NCBI GenBank assembly: GCA_948470475.1 | Contig: OX419337.1 | Coordinates: 23,698,291 to 23,762,290 of the forward strand | Length of the DNA: 64,000 nt | DNA from: Galaxea fascicularis | Lineage: Eukaryota > Cnidaria > Anthozoa > Scleractinia > Euphylliidae | Reading direction: 5' to 3' | In this document: positions 1-11,600 of the stretch, piece after piece | How the letters are laid out: each line of letters begins with the position of its first letter | Numbering within the stretch: the stretch's first letter is position 1 | Program-made: the position numbers and the translations under genes | Notes under the pieces: model-generated | Told to the model about the DNA's origin: nothing | Databases searched by the model: none | What the model saw: the letters and a program-made list of their open reading frames with translations, nothing else

Positions 1-3000
1 ACGACGAAGTGATACAGATAGGGTTACGACTTTTAGAATTGGCGTTTAGAATTTCTTGCGGCTTTTAAATACTGAAAGAAAAAATGACTTTGTAGCAACG
101 AGTGCTCAATTTACTGAAGTAGAGGGCGCGAAATAATATGATTTCACCCTGAGAGATTTTTGTTAGAAACAGCTTTGTAATAACAGTATGAGCTTTCTTC
201 TCGGTTGCCACGTTCTCAGTAAAAACTTAAAGCAGGCAAAAGAACCGAGCAGAACTTTCCGATGGCAATGCTGCCAATGCATATTCACCGCCTATGCAAT
301 GTGATGGAAATCTGAAATCTTATTTTCCCAATGAAATCTATTTACTCGAGGAACTGTTTATTGTGCTCTTCTCAGGTTGGGTCGACGGGCCAATATTCAA
401 AAGAAATACTTTCAAGATAGACCATTTAAATGACAGTTATTAGCAGTACCTTCTTGTCGTGTTTTTCACCTCTTAGTGATTCCTCAAATCAGTTTAAGTT
501 TGTTATGGCCGTCTTCAAATATATTCTTTGTCCGCCGTGGTGTGATCGAAAGCCGGACATTCCTTCTAAAGAGACTTGGGCAAATTAACCATTGGATAAA
601 ATGATGACTGCGTTAAAGATCGATTAATTTCAGTAACATACAATTTTTCAGACTGGCGACACGCGCTAGGCGAAACAAAAAAAAAGAAGATAATATTGGC
701 AATCACGCACTCAAAAGGTGAATCACCTGGCATTCGCTGCACACCGGCCGACTATTCTGTGCTTAGCTCGCTTACAAAAACCCAACAGACAGTCCAATAC
801 TGTTGTTAGTTTTAGTCAGTTTAGTGGCGTTACAATATGGAATTTGAAAGCAACTGGGAAGTTTGCTATGATGCTCCGTGTTTCATGACACCGTAAACTG
901 AGGTGTTTGAAAATGGTCTTTCCTTCATGATCTTGTCTGTGAAGGTAACAGTAATTGTAGAAGTGTGACCTTTCAAATGAACGCCATCGGATAGATTTCT
1001 TTTTGTTGTTGTAAATTTTTTGCGTTTGCTTTTGGAGATAAACTTCAGGTTCCCACACGTACCTTTCATCACTTCTGACGTCACCATCTCCAGTCATCCA
1101 AGCGCGCATGAGCAGGGAGCGTTATCCAGGAAAAAGACAATAAGCGGAATGCAGCGCTGTGTAAATCTGGCGACTGTTTTTTATTGAGAACAAAAACATT
1201 AAAAGTTTAACATGAACAAACAAATGACCAAGGAAGCCAAATGTATGTTTTCCTTTCATTCTCTCTGGGTTTAATTTATACCATGACGCTTCAAAGCCGT
1301 TTCCGCGCGGTAGTTGGTGAACCACATATGTGTTTTATAGCTCATCTCTTATCACCTTTGGACAATTGTTTGTTTGCGCGAATAGGGAAAAGGATACTCA
1401 GGTTACAAAGACGATCATGTGGCTTTCTCGGCCTTCCGCTATTACCACTCAATTGAATACACAAAGCTTGACTGGTTAAAAGCCTTGAGTGAGCGTAACT
1501 TTTAAGCTCAGACTTGGGGTTTCCTAATAATATATTTCCTTCGTTATTAAAGGTCGATAGTTTATATGCAGTTCCCAAGCAATCGGCGGTAGCGCTTTGC
1601 TACGTAAAGTGTGTTCGTTGAGAATTTAAGAATTTTCACTCGTGAATAACATTGGGATTGCCTTTTTGCGTGGGTACAAAGAAAACAAGAACTGCTTCCT
1701 CTGAGCTCCAACTATCGCCCTGCCTTTTCAATCAAGAGCCATTGATTGTCTGTCTTATTTTTGAAGCTGGCTCGCTGTGTGTTTTTCGGCGCTGTAAAAA
1801 CATTTCACATCTCAGTCGATGAATTTCGAAACGCCTCACACAGGGCCCAACTGTGTAAGCATCAGTGTTGCCAATCCTTTTAATTTCTTTCACTCCATTT
1901 TGCGTGCATCAAACCCAAAATAGTAGCTGCTCTTAACATGTGTTTTGACATGTGCTTGGTCGATAAACGCTATTCAACCCATACAATGCGTCTTTTGTGC
2001 TTTAATTGCTTTATTTAAAGAGAGGTGAACCTAAAACAAAAGCGCTAGATACATGTGAATTATGGTGCTTTTGTGTGAAAATGGACGAGATAAATAAATA
2101 CATTTCGAGAAAACGGCGCGTGGTTAAGATAAAGGCAAGTTGTGGTTTGAACCTCCTGGGGACGCAACCGCATTTTCACTGGCTTAACGCCACTGCCTGT
2201 CGTCACCACAGATTTTGACGCCTGATAAAACAAGCGCTTTCGCAAACCTCCACGCCTGAGTCACGAAACGGCTGTGCTCGCACGGGATGAGCCGGAGACC
2301 GCGCTCTGCATTTGAACGACTTCTCCTCTTGTTTTTCAGTGTCGGCCTTTTGTTGGTTCAATAAAACAATCATGTAACGTTGTTAGTCTTTTTTCTTTTC
2401 TTCGGCCCTCTTGAGTATTCAAAGAAAGGGCGTAAGATTGCATTGTTTCGCTTCCAGTTGCCAACTGAACAGCTCGCGCCATGCTATACTTCTTCGGCCC
2501 TGAGCCTGAGTCAAGACCTTGGACCCTGATAGAAATCATAATACGTATGGACGGGAAACCCAATCTTTTTATTGCCCAAATTTCCTTCTTAAGCACCGCT
2601 CATCGTGTCTAGTATTGTAAAAATAACACAATAATGGAATATCCTTAAAGCGTCGGGCCGGGCCGTATTTTTGAATTCAAACCCAAACTTTACAGTAATC
2701 TGTCGATGGGCAAAATAATCGTACCGTTTCCTCTGCAGCTCCAAAGGCATTAAACACATTTTTAGTTCCCTTAAGAACGAACCTTAACTCAGTCCTTTTT
2801 CTCGTTTACGGTGTTAAGTGAAGTCGACGTACTTAAATCTATTGCGGGCTGTCTTAAATGGTTTTCAATTTCCTCAAAGTGATATGGCGATATTTGAGAA
2901 GACGCACGCATGTAAAACGAGAAACCACTGAATATATTTAACGGAAAATAAGAAAACTTGTCGAACAAGCGAGGTCGCGCTAGCTTGGTTAACAAACAAA

Positions 3001-3620
3001 AGTGACTGACGTCTTGGGTCTGTTGGAGAGTTTATTTCAACTCGCAAGAGGGAATACAGCGTTTTACGTGCGTCAGTTTACAAGCAAGCGAAGGTGGTTG
3101 TTTAAAGTCAACAATTCGCTCGTGAATGATTACTGTACAAGATTATATATGAAGGTATACAGGGTGATATGTTACTTTTTACTGCTCTTTACACTTAACT
3201 TTCTCTGAAATACCTGATTCTTGTTCGCGTGAATTTTTTGTTTGGGTCTCGATTCGTCGTAAACAGAAGTTTGTGTCGCATTTGATTTGCCACGCACCGC
3301 CCAACTTCACGAATGGATGAAGTCTTAAACCCTAAAGTACGAGCTAACAATATTTTATCCTTCGAAATGGCTATAGTTAACGATGAGTTCTTATTATGAT
3401 ATGACTATGCTTATACACTCAGTGCTAAGTATCTTGACAAAATGATGGAAGAGAGGTGCTTGAAGCCCCGAGAATTTTGTAAGGCTTTGGCCAATAAATC
3501 GGAAAGACGCTATGCTCTCCCGGTCTTTACATTGAAACGTTGTAGATTCACATTGGTCGTACTAAATAGAGATTGGCGTAAGTGTTATGGTATTTTGATT
3601 TTACTTAAAATGCACTCAGT
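1..3620. other. 3' flank of SIX1/2 gene, no gene recognised
   Basis: Both strands were read and no exon of a recognisable family was found; the short open frames here lack domain-like sequence. The stretch lies downstream of the minus-strand SIX1/2 stop codon, so part of it should be its 3' UTR. The first canonical polyadenylation hexamer on the minus strand is AATAAA (forward TTTATT at 3031-3036), about 590 bp beyond the stop. That is a plausible but unproven cleavage signal. Confidence 0.5.
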
Positions 3621-3909
3621 CTAGAGTCCTACTAAAGAGTTTGTTAACGTGGTTAACATGTGATTCTCATGTAGTCCATGGGTAAATTCAGTGGCTGACA
3701 CGGGTGCCATAGATTCGTGCGACATTGCCGCCATAAGCGTTGGGTCGTCCACTTCTAGTTTCACCGGCACAGGCGTTTGAGATCCAGTAAGATGTCCCCC
3801 GTTCATGCACTGGGAAAAATCTGGAATTGTGCACTTTTTAACATCGTTCAGCATCGTCTGCTTTTCTGGGTTTAACATCTGCTTGGTCCTTATATCCACG
3901 GTTGACTCC
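3621..3909 (-). CDS. SIX1/2 homeobox gene, exon 2 (C-terminal region)
   Basis: This is the second coding exon of the SIX1/2 gene whose first exon is at 4876-5429. On the minus strand it is preceded by a branch-point-like CACTAAC and the acceptor TTTCAACCAG at 3910-3911. It opens in phase 2, exactly what exon 1 needs, and ends in TAG at 3621-3623. The spliced product is 280 aa, close to vertebrate SIX1. It encodes residues 185-280, which are not conserved as a domain. The extreme C-terminus (HGL followed by TLTNSLVGL) matches the conserved end of bilaterian SIX1/2 proteins (HGL followed by LTSSLVDL). A VKLEVDD motif at about residues 234-240 fits the SUMO-acceptor consensus with acidic extension. 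Splicing is inferred from sequence; the C-terminal match makes it fairly sure. Confidence 0.88.
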
Positions 3910-4875
3910 CTGGTTGAAATCATACGACAGTTAGTGTATGATAAACAAGGGCGAAACCTTGATAAACACAAAAGCGCGCCCTCTCTGAAGTGTAAACGTT
4001 AATTGCTTTCTTGGTTTTTGAACCAAAATTCTCCATCTACGTGTTTTGACTCAACGTTTTACTGAGCAAAATGTTGAAATAAAGCAATAACATCACGAAT
4101 AACATCACGTCTATTTCAAAAGTCACACCTTGATTACATCCGAAAGCTCAGACGTTAAAAGAACACTTGTGATAATCAAGGTTAGATTAAATATTCGTAC
4201 CGAATGTAATTGCGAACCTTCACTTAGGGTTTCATGTATTATGATATCCTAACCCTTGGATTTTAGAGTTAAGTGTAGCTATGCTTTAGCAGTCAGCTCA
4301 TATAGCATAGCAGTCTCTTCGACATGAGACCCGCACGAGCCAACAGCTATCTTTGTAGTTTTTACAGTCTTATCAAGAGGAGGGCCAGACGTGATCATTT
4401 GAAAATTCTCTCGTATCCGCTTCTCTTTGAGTGAGTATAAATCATGGAAAGACCGCGGTATTTCCATCGGTAATGCGGTCCCCTTCACGCACGCATTATG
4501 TCATGTACTGATGTATGTATGTTTGATGTGTGCTGAAAACGATCCCCTTTCTTTAGGAAAATTTAATTTACATGAAATGAACAGCTAGTTACAGTTTAAG
4601 TCGCTAAATCAACTTCCGACCCTCGAGAGGTTCAATAACGTTCCCAAATCAAAGCGAAATACGAAGGAGGGATGTGATGTTTGGACGGAAATTCTACAAA
4701 CGAGAGCGCAAACCCCAAGCGCGCCTTGAGGGTAAGTGTGCCGACGCTCAGTTGGGCTGGCTAATTTCGTGTTGTTTGACAAAATAAGCTTTGCAAAGTG
4801 ATTTGCAGACAAGGTAAACGTAGGCGAGCTTTGAGTCATGGACAGACAGCAAATATCACTGGAGTGAACACTTGC
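3910..4875 (-). other. SIX1/2 intron, probable GC-AG type
   Basis: This 966-bp intron lies between the two SIX1/2 coding exons. On the minus strand the exon 1 end reads ATAAG then GCAAGT, the ideal context for a rare GC donor; the acceptor is a normal CAG. No GT donor within the local reading frame gives a phase compatible with exon 2. No repeat or second gene is evident inside. Confidence 0.7.
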
Positions 4876-5429
4876 CTTATTTTAGCTTCCGCTGCTCGAT
4901 CCCTCTGCCTTCGGTTCTTGAACCAGTTGCTAACTTGTGTAGTGGTTAGACCTGTGGCCTCCGCGAGCTCTCGCTTCTCTCGAGGTGATGGATACGGGTT
5001 GTGTGAGTACCACTCTCTCAATATGTTCCTTGATTTCTCCTTGAAACAGTAACTAGTTTCCTCGCCGTCCCAAATCGTCCTTGGAAGAGGAAATTTGCGT
5101 CGAACGCGATACTTCCCCACTGCTCCCAGAGGCCGCCCGCGCAGTTTCTCGGCTTCGATGTAGTGCGCCTTTAACCAGAGAGACTGGAGCTTTGGATGCG
5201 AGCTCGGGGAAAAGGAGTTGTTTTCCAGGATTCGATAGAGTTCTTGGAAGTTGCCCTGGTGAAAAGAAACTAAAGCCTTTGCCTTTAACACGCTCTCGTT
5301 CTTCTGAATGGTTTCGCATTCTGGCAGAGACCACAGAAATCTCCCGAGGCGCTCTATATCTCCGCTCTGTTGAAGCACCTCACAAACACACGCTACTTGC
5401 TCTGGAGTGAAACTGAAGGTTGGCAGCAT
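4876..5429 (-). CDS. SIX1/2: SIX1/2 homeobox transcription factor, exon 1
   Basis: Encodes a SIX-class homeodomain transcription factor, acting in the nucleus, usually with an EYA co-activator in the PAX-SIX-EYA-DACH network. The ATG at 5429 gives [20 protein letters not shown], matching the start of bilaterian SIX1/2. The SIX protein-protein domain covers about residues 7-118 and the homeodomain about 122-181. Diagnostic SIX1/2 features are [20 protein letters not shown], the ETSY tetrapeptide at the start of the homeodomain, Lys50 in [15 protein letters not shown], and absence of the GPVDKYR form typical of SIX3/6. The exon ends two bases into codon 185 and joins the exon at 3621-3909. Unspliced, the frame runs on into 12 unrelated residues and a stop, which marks the true end near 4876. 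The gene is transcribed away from a 31-kb gene-poor interval with a second SIX gene at its far end. Confidence 0.97.
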
Positions 5430-5670
5430 TCTGCGTTGCTGAGATCAGTTTTGCAGGGCCTGGCTTAGGTTATCCTTTCACTTCTTTGTATTGTCTATTT
5501 GTCTGAACTTAAGACGGCACTCGCTCTCTTTATAGCTGCTTGGAATCAAATTGCACACAGTTAAAAAGCAAATGTCACCCACCACCGATCAGACAAATTT
5601 TCATCTACTGGCGTGACAATGTCATTATTAAATTAAGATTAGAACTTGAACCTTGGCCTGTGATTGGTCA
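5430..5670 (-). promoter_or_regulatory. SIX1/2 core promoter and 5' UTR
   Basis: Upstream of the SIX1/2 ATG on the minus strand is a TATA box, TATAAAG (forward 5528-5534). It lies about 100 bp before the ATG and would place initiation near 5500-5505. An inverted CCAAT box (CTGACCAATCA, core 5663-5667) lies about 130 bp further upstream, a common spacing. No acceptor site is seen between TATA and ATG, so the 5' UTR is probably unspliced. This is motif-level evidence only. Confidence 0.55.
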
Positions 5671-8600
5671 GCGCACACCATCCAGATGGTTTATATTTTC
5701 TCAGGAGATTTTAAATCAAACACCATAGAAACAATGTCAATCCATTTCTTTGCGTTTCGAAAAAAGCCACTTCCGCTCAAATACGGGCCCTTGAGCAGAA
5801 AGACTTACCGACAACCATCAAACACAATTACCTTCGCTTTCTCGACACTGAACTCATTAGCTGATTTTATTAAATGCACCTTGGCCAAATTCGACAAGTT
5901 TGAACTCAGTAAGTCACACTGTGAGTGAATTATTGTGTTTGTAATTCTATACACGGATCGAGTTTCTTTTCCAAGCGCCTATTTGTTATGGCAACTTTTA
6001 AAACTGAGACGGGAAAAAGTAGCACTCTAATGTTTACGTCGAGCTATTACCCAAAAGATGCTAATTTAGAAGGCTAATAATGTTATGAGAGACGGGCGCG
6101 AACAAAAGCCCTGTTTGTTGATTTTGCGAATTTATCGTTGAAGAAATGACAGCCAAACAAATCAACGAAATACGTGTTAAACAATGGACTGGCTTCTTCG
6201 GATAATCCAGGTGTTATCCAGATTGTTTCTTGGTCGTTTTGATTCAAAAGAGATGTATACTTGATTCAATACGAACCGAGGTTGTATATTCTACTTTTAG
6301 TGTAGTTTTTCCCTTTTTTAGTCGCCGAATCCGCTTGCACTCAGTCAGACAACGTTTAAGAATTTAGAAGGTAGCAATATAGTTATTATAATACATTTAT
6401 AATCCTGCTTGCTTTGCTAGAGGAATTGGCCAAACTGAAAATCGAAAAGAAAACATTCCTTTGAAAGAAGAATGCAAAAAAAAAAACACACCCAACGTGA
6501 CTTTCATTAGAACATATATATGTTCCAAAAAGAAATGCCTTTCCTTGTAAGTTGTGGTTATTACAGGGATTATATTCCGATGACTGTTTTTCTAACCAGC
6601 GAAAGTTGGAGATACACAAGGCGCATTCTCTTTTCCATCGATTGGTTATAGCATTGCAAAGCTAGGCTTGCTCGTGTATCTAGCTTTATATTACTCTTCG
6701 AATTGAACTCTGAAGTGTGACTATTCGAAGAAAGTTATTTGCAGTACTTTCCTCACTGTGGTCTCTACAAGGTGGTTCTTTCCCTTGAGTTCCTTTATAA
6801 AACCTACTCAGCAGTGCGTCCATTTGCTGGTTTTGTCTCTCGATATTTTACAGAACTATTTATTCTTTGCTTGTTTCAAGTTTAACAGAACGAGTGCTTA
6901 TTATTAAGATTACCACATATTTAATGATGGTTTCAAGGTCATATAAAAGCAACGGAGACGTATCAACTATCAAACCTGTCGTGCAAGCCAGTTGGGTACA
7001 TTTTAGGTCGAAAAGTTATTTTTAGGCAAGTTTTGGTTATTCCTGATTTAGAAATTTCGCGAATTTCAGTTTCAAGGCACAAAGCATGTCATTTTAAATG
7101 ATTAACAATCGACGTAAAAGCGGAAAAGTAGTCGAGGAAATCACCTTTGCCTGTACGTCCTTGCACACTCTCTGCCAGCAATGTTTATCCCTACACTTAA
7201 ACTTTGTTGAATATCAGATAGGCCTGTTAAACTCAAAGTGAATTGCAAATTCATGGTATGAATTTTGAAAAAAAAAAAGCAAAACAAAACAACGTACTTG
7301 CAACTCAGTTGAATTACATAATAAATTAAACCCAACCGAATTTTAGGCTGACATAATGTTGTGTGTGTAAATTCCACTCGAATATATTTTTTTGGTTTTT
7401 AAGGCACCTTCAACTTCTGAAATTTGAGATGTTTTATTGGTACTTGCTAAGTGTGCTCTTCCATTAAGCGAAAAAGAAATGAATAATTTATGAAAAGGCT
7501 GACGGTCCATTAGCAGCGAGGAGCAGGTTGTAATGACAGTTCGAACGCGCCTTTGCAAGGTTTCGTTTTACCTCCCTGATTTTATTTCTTTGAAATGAAA
7601 TCAGCCTTTTTGGATGTTTTGAAATTGTATCCATCACCCACAGAGTTGGAATTCCAAAATTTCCTCCGTTAAAAGCGCCCTCCGCTATTTTGGTGCTTTT
7701 ATTTTTCAAAACAGTCGCGATCACAAAAACGGCTTGTGACAAAGTAAAGCATTGTTCTCCACATGTAAAAGACAAACAGCTCATTTCCACACTCCTGTTT
7801 AAAAGATCGCTATCAAAACACGATTATTTTCGACTAAACAACGGGCTTGAAACAATTTGAAACCTGCGTCCGAATTGTCGAAGGTGCTGTCACCTTGTTT
7901 TAAGCCATCCCATCCGACAGGCTGCTTTGTTTCACTGATCTACAAAATATTTCAATTTTAATTAGCTCGCTTTCTAAAGTTCAAAACATTGAAATGCGAA
8001 GAGCACCGCTAATAAGTTCTGCTACAGGGGCCTTCGTCTCAGATTTGATCATCGCTGAGACTTGATGGGAAAGAACCAGAAAACCCCGAATGGAAATTAA
8101 AGCAGCTTAAAAGTTCCTTCTTTATGAAATTGTTACTTAAATTTCGTACCTAGCTGTTGAGCAAATGTTATCTCTTTTAAATCTCTTGTTAAACATTTTA
8201 TTTTAGGACGTGCATAGGTTTTATCTATTCAAAAATCCCGAGGAATTTCTATTCTTTTTTAACTCGTACGTAATTAACGGCGAGAATTTTAGGCCTTTGG
8301 GGAATTGATTGTGCTTCTTTACTTTTATTTCCCAAGTGTCCTATACTATCGCTTTTTCTCAGTAACTCGGTCGCTTTAAAATGAATTAGGCTGCTAGAGT
8401 CCACGCTTTTGTCCGTAAATGTTTTGGATACAACTTGATTGGTGTTCACGGCACTCCCGATAAAGCCATCAACGTGCTTCCTGGCTTGTCGCAAATTGTC
8501 TAAAATTTCCAGATAGGATTGAAATGAGAAATAAATTATTGCTCAGCACTTTTATGGTGCATTTAAAATATCACTTCAACATATCCATGAAGCCCCTTTA

Positions 8601-11600
8601 TGTGCTCTAGAGTTCGCTAAATAGAGAGATTTATTTATATTCAGTATCTTCCTTGGTATGTAATAATAACGTAAAGAGAATTCTAAGTTTGCAACCCTTG
8701 ACACATAGTGAACTGAAAATTCCCCTTCGTTTTTCGATCCTCTCGTGATAAGGCCGGATGTTTTAAAACTCGAAGCGCAGGTTGTGTTTTTATAATTTTT
8801 CCTGTTTAGTCGAGGTTGTCAATCCATTTTTGGTGGTTGTTTGAGAAAATAATTTACCTCGCAAGGTGTATGATTGATCGACTCAATAACAAATTGAAGA
8901 CATTTCTAGCGAAGGTTTTCTTTTTTTTTTTTTCCCGGAATCTAAGTATATTTCCAAGCCAGATGTTCACAAAGAGGAGCTGTTCCAATCGAAAATAAAA
9001 TTGTTTGATCCGCCCGCGAAATCTTTTCCCAGTGAGGGTTGACATGCCAACCTATTTGAATTGTGGTTCTAACTAAGCGATCATTCAAATGAAAGCTTCT
9101 CAACAGTAACTTCTTGTTGTCGTATTTTTTATCATGCCCTTCAAGAGAGCCCTAACATTTGGTTCAGTAGGTAAGACAAATCTCTAAGGTTAACAATATA
9201 TTTGAATAAAAGTTGTTGTCGAGGACGCGCCCATTTTCCTTGCTCTTTTGAATGCTACATATGCTACAAGGTTTGGTTTCTAACATGATCTATGGAGATA
9301 TACAGTAGTTTGGTTTAGACACCTCATACTCCGTTATTGGCATCTTGAATTAAGGGTTACCAATCATTCTCGAAAAGGCCAACGCTTGTCTCGTCCATTT
9401 GACGGGTGACCAAAGGCTTTCTGCAGGTGCACTTTTTCCTCAATACTTCAAGATATTTTACTAGAACTTGAGGTCCCTTTGTTAGCCTTTCATCTGTTGT
9501 GAAAAACTCTTGAAGGCTTAAAACTTTGTTTTGAAGAAAGGTGACTGAATTGTTCAAAATCTCTATACCAAGCTTTCAGCTTTGGCCGGATTGAACCTTA
9601 TGTGGCATCAAAGTTTCTCTAAACGCTCTTTCACTTTTCTTCGAATTCTAAGCGCTATAAATGACACAAGGTATTGGTACAGTTCGATTTCTATCTACAG
9701 AATTTGGCAGGGTTTTTTTCTGCCTGTAACAACGAAAGGAAGCCGAATAGTAATCGAAACCTTCCTTTCGTCGATGATCGTTTATTTATTTTGTTTTGTA
9801 ATCAAGTTTCCAAACGTGTCAGTCTTTGCAGTACAACCTCATCCTCGTTCCTTTGTACCATATTTCGTATGAGATTGAAGCGGTAGAATTATGGTGGATA
9901 CTTTTCCTCTTAAGTTTTTGTACTGTTGAGGCTGTCGTTTCTCACTTGACTGATTGATTGCAAAGGACGTTGGTAAAAATACTATAAACTATTACTGTGA
10001 CTCTGTGATAGCAATTTTTTTTCTCTATGCAAGGGTTTTGGTAGCACTGCTTTGACCTTGATTTTAAAAACAAAATGTCACATCGATACTTTCAAATTTT
10101 AAACTCGAAACTGTAAAAGAATAAGTTTCAAGCACCTGTTTCTACACTAATACGCAATGCTTATTTTAATAATCTAATTTACTGCTAATAAATAGCGTAA
10201 AACACAACCCTGCCATCACTCCAGTCGAAAAAACATAATGTTTAAGTGTCTAGTGTGAGATTTACCTCAATGATAACCGTGTGAAAGAAAAGGTTACTAT
10301 TTGTAACAAAGGGGTTAGCATATTTCAAGCTGAGCTTTGGGGATTTTTACATCTGGGCATTTGGAATAGAGACAAGAATCTCGACGCGATTTCAAAATTA
10401 TTTGATTAATCCCGCCAGAAAGTCTTACAGGCTTTAGAGTTTAGTTTATACAGTAGTCAAACAACGTCGAAATACATCTAAGCACAAGCGTCGAGTCGGA
10501 AGTGTAATACTAGCCTTTTATCGACTTTTAAGTTTCTTTAACAGCCTTCGTGTCTTTTTCCTTTGTCAATTGATTTGAAAAATCTGATATCTAAATTAGC
10601 CGAAATTGAAAACTTGAGAGTCTCTCCATTTACAGCAATTTTAATTTCGAAAACAAGAAATCTTCCTCCATTCAGTTTTTGGTAGAAATCATTTGAAGTG
10701 ATTATTAGCTTTGCTTTCACAGTTACCGTTGCTGCACAAGTTTTTTTCTCGCCCCAAAATGCCAATTTCCATGATCAAATACAAAATGGCGACTAAGGAG
10801 GGAAGGCTTTGCTCCTTTCATGAAAACAGATTCAATTAGTTGCAACATCGATGATATCTTCCGGTAATATGTAAATCGATGTAGCTCATTAAGTGCCTTC
10901 CTTTATGAGATATCACTAGTCATGACTTCATTGCATGGACTGAGGTAATGGTTTTTTTTGAGGAGTCGAAATTGTCGTTGAATTAGTGGTGTCATCGTAC
11001 CAGTGTTTGTAGCTAGTGTCTCAACATTTAGCGGTAGGAATCAAAGAAAGTGAAGATAACGCAAGACTGGAACACATGTAACCATTTGATAATCCGAAGC
11101 TATCATACTTTATCGCTTCAAAATCGCGCACGTTCAATATGAGATTGGAGTTCAAAGACTTCACCCCAATTCAAAAATACGCAGGCTAAAAACATCTCAT
11201 GGGTTGAGTCCACACCAAAATTGCATTGACTCAGGCACAGATGTTAAATATGGATATTTATTTTACATTTTGGACGGACCATATGCTTCTCCAAGCCGCC
11301 CGTGTGTCTGTCAATGTAGCCTTCCTTACTTTGGGGTCGTGATACATCGATATAAAGTTACCTTGACATCCTCTTAGATGTTATCTCTTGTGTGGGCTGT
11401 TTTGGCGGGGGTTCGTCCGATCTCATTTTTCGTTTTTAACCCGACAGGTAACTTGCGTTACAAAAGTTTATAGATCTCAATAATTTTATTTGCTCATTGT
11501 TCCAAGTTTGCTTCGCATTTTTTCGGTTGTCTTGGGCTGGATCTACCGCGCCCAGTCGACTGGTATCTGAAAACCCTTTTCACCAGGAAACGTCACAGAT

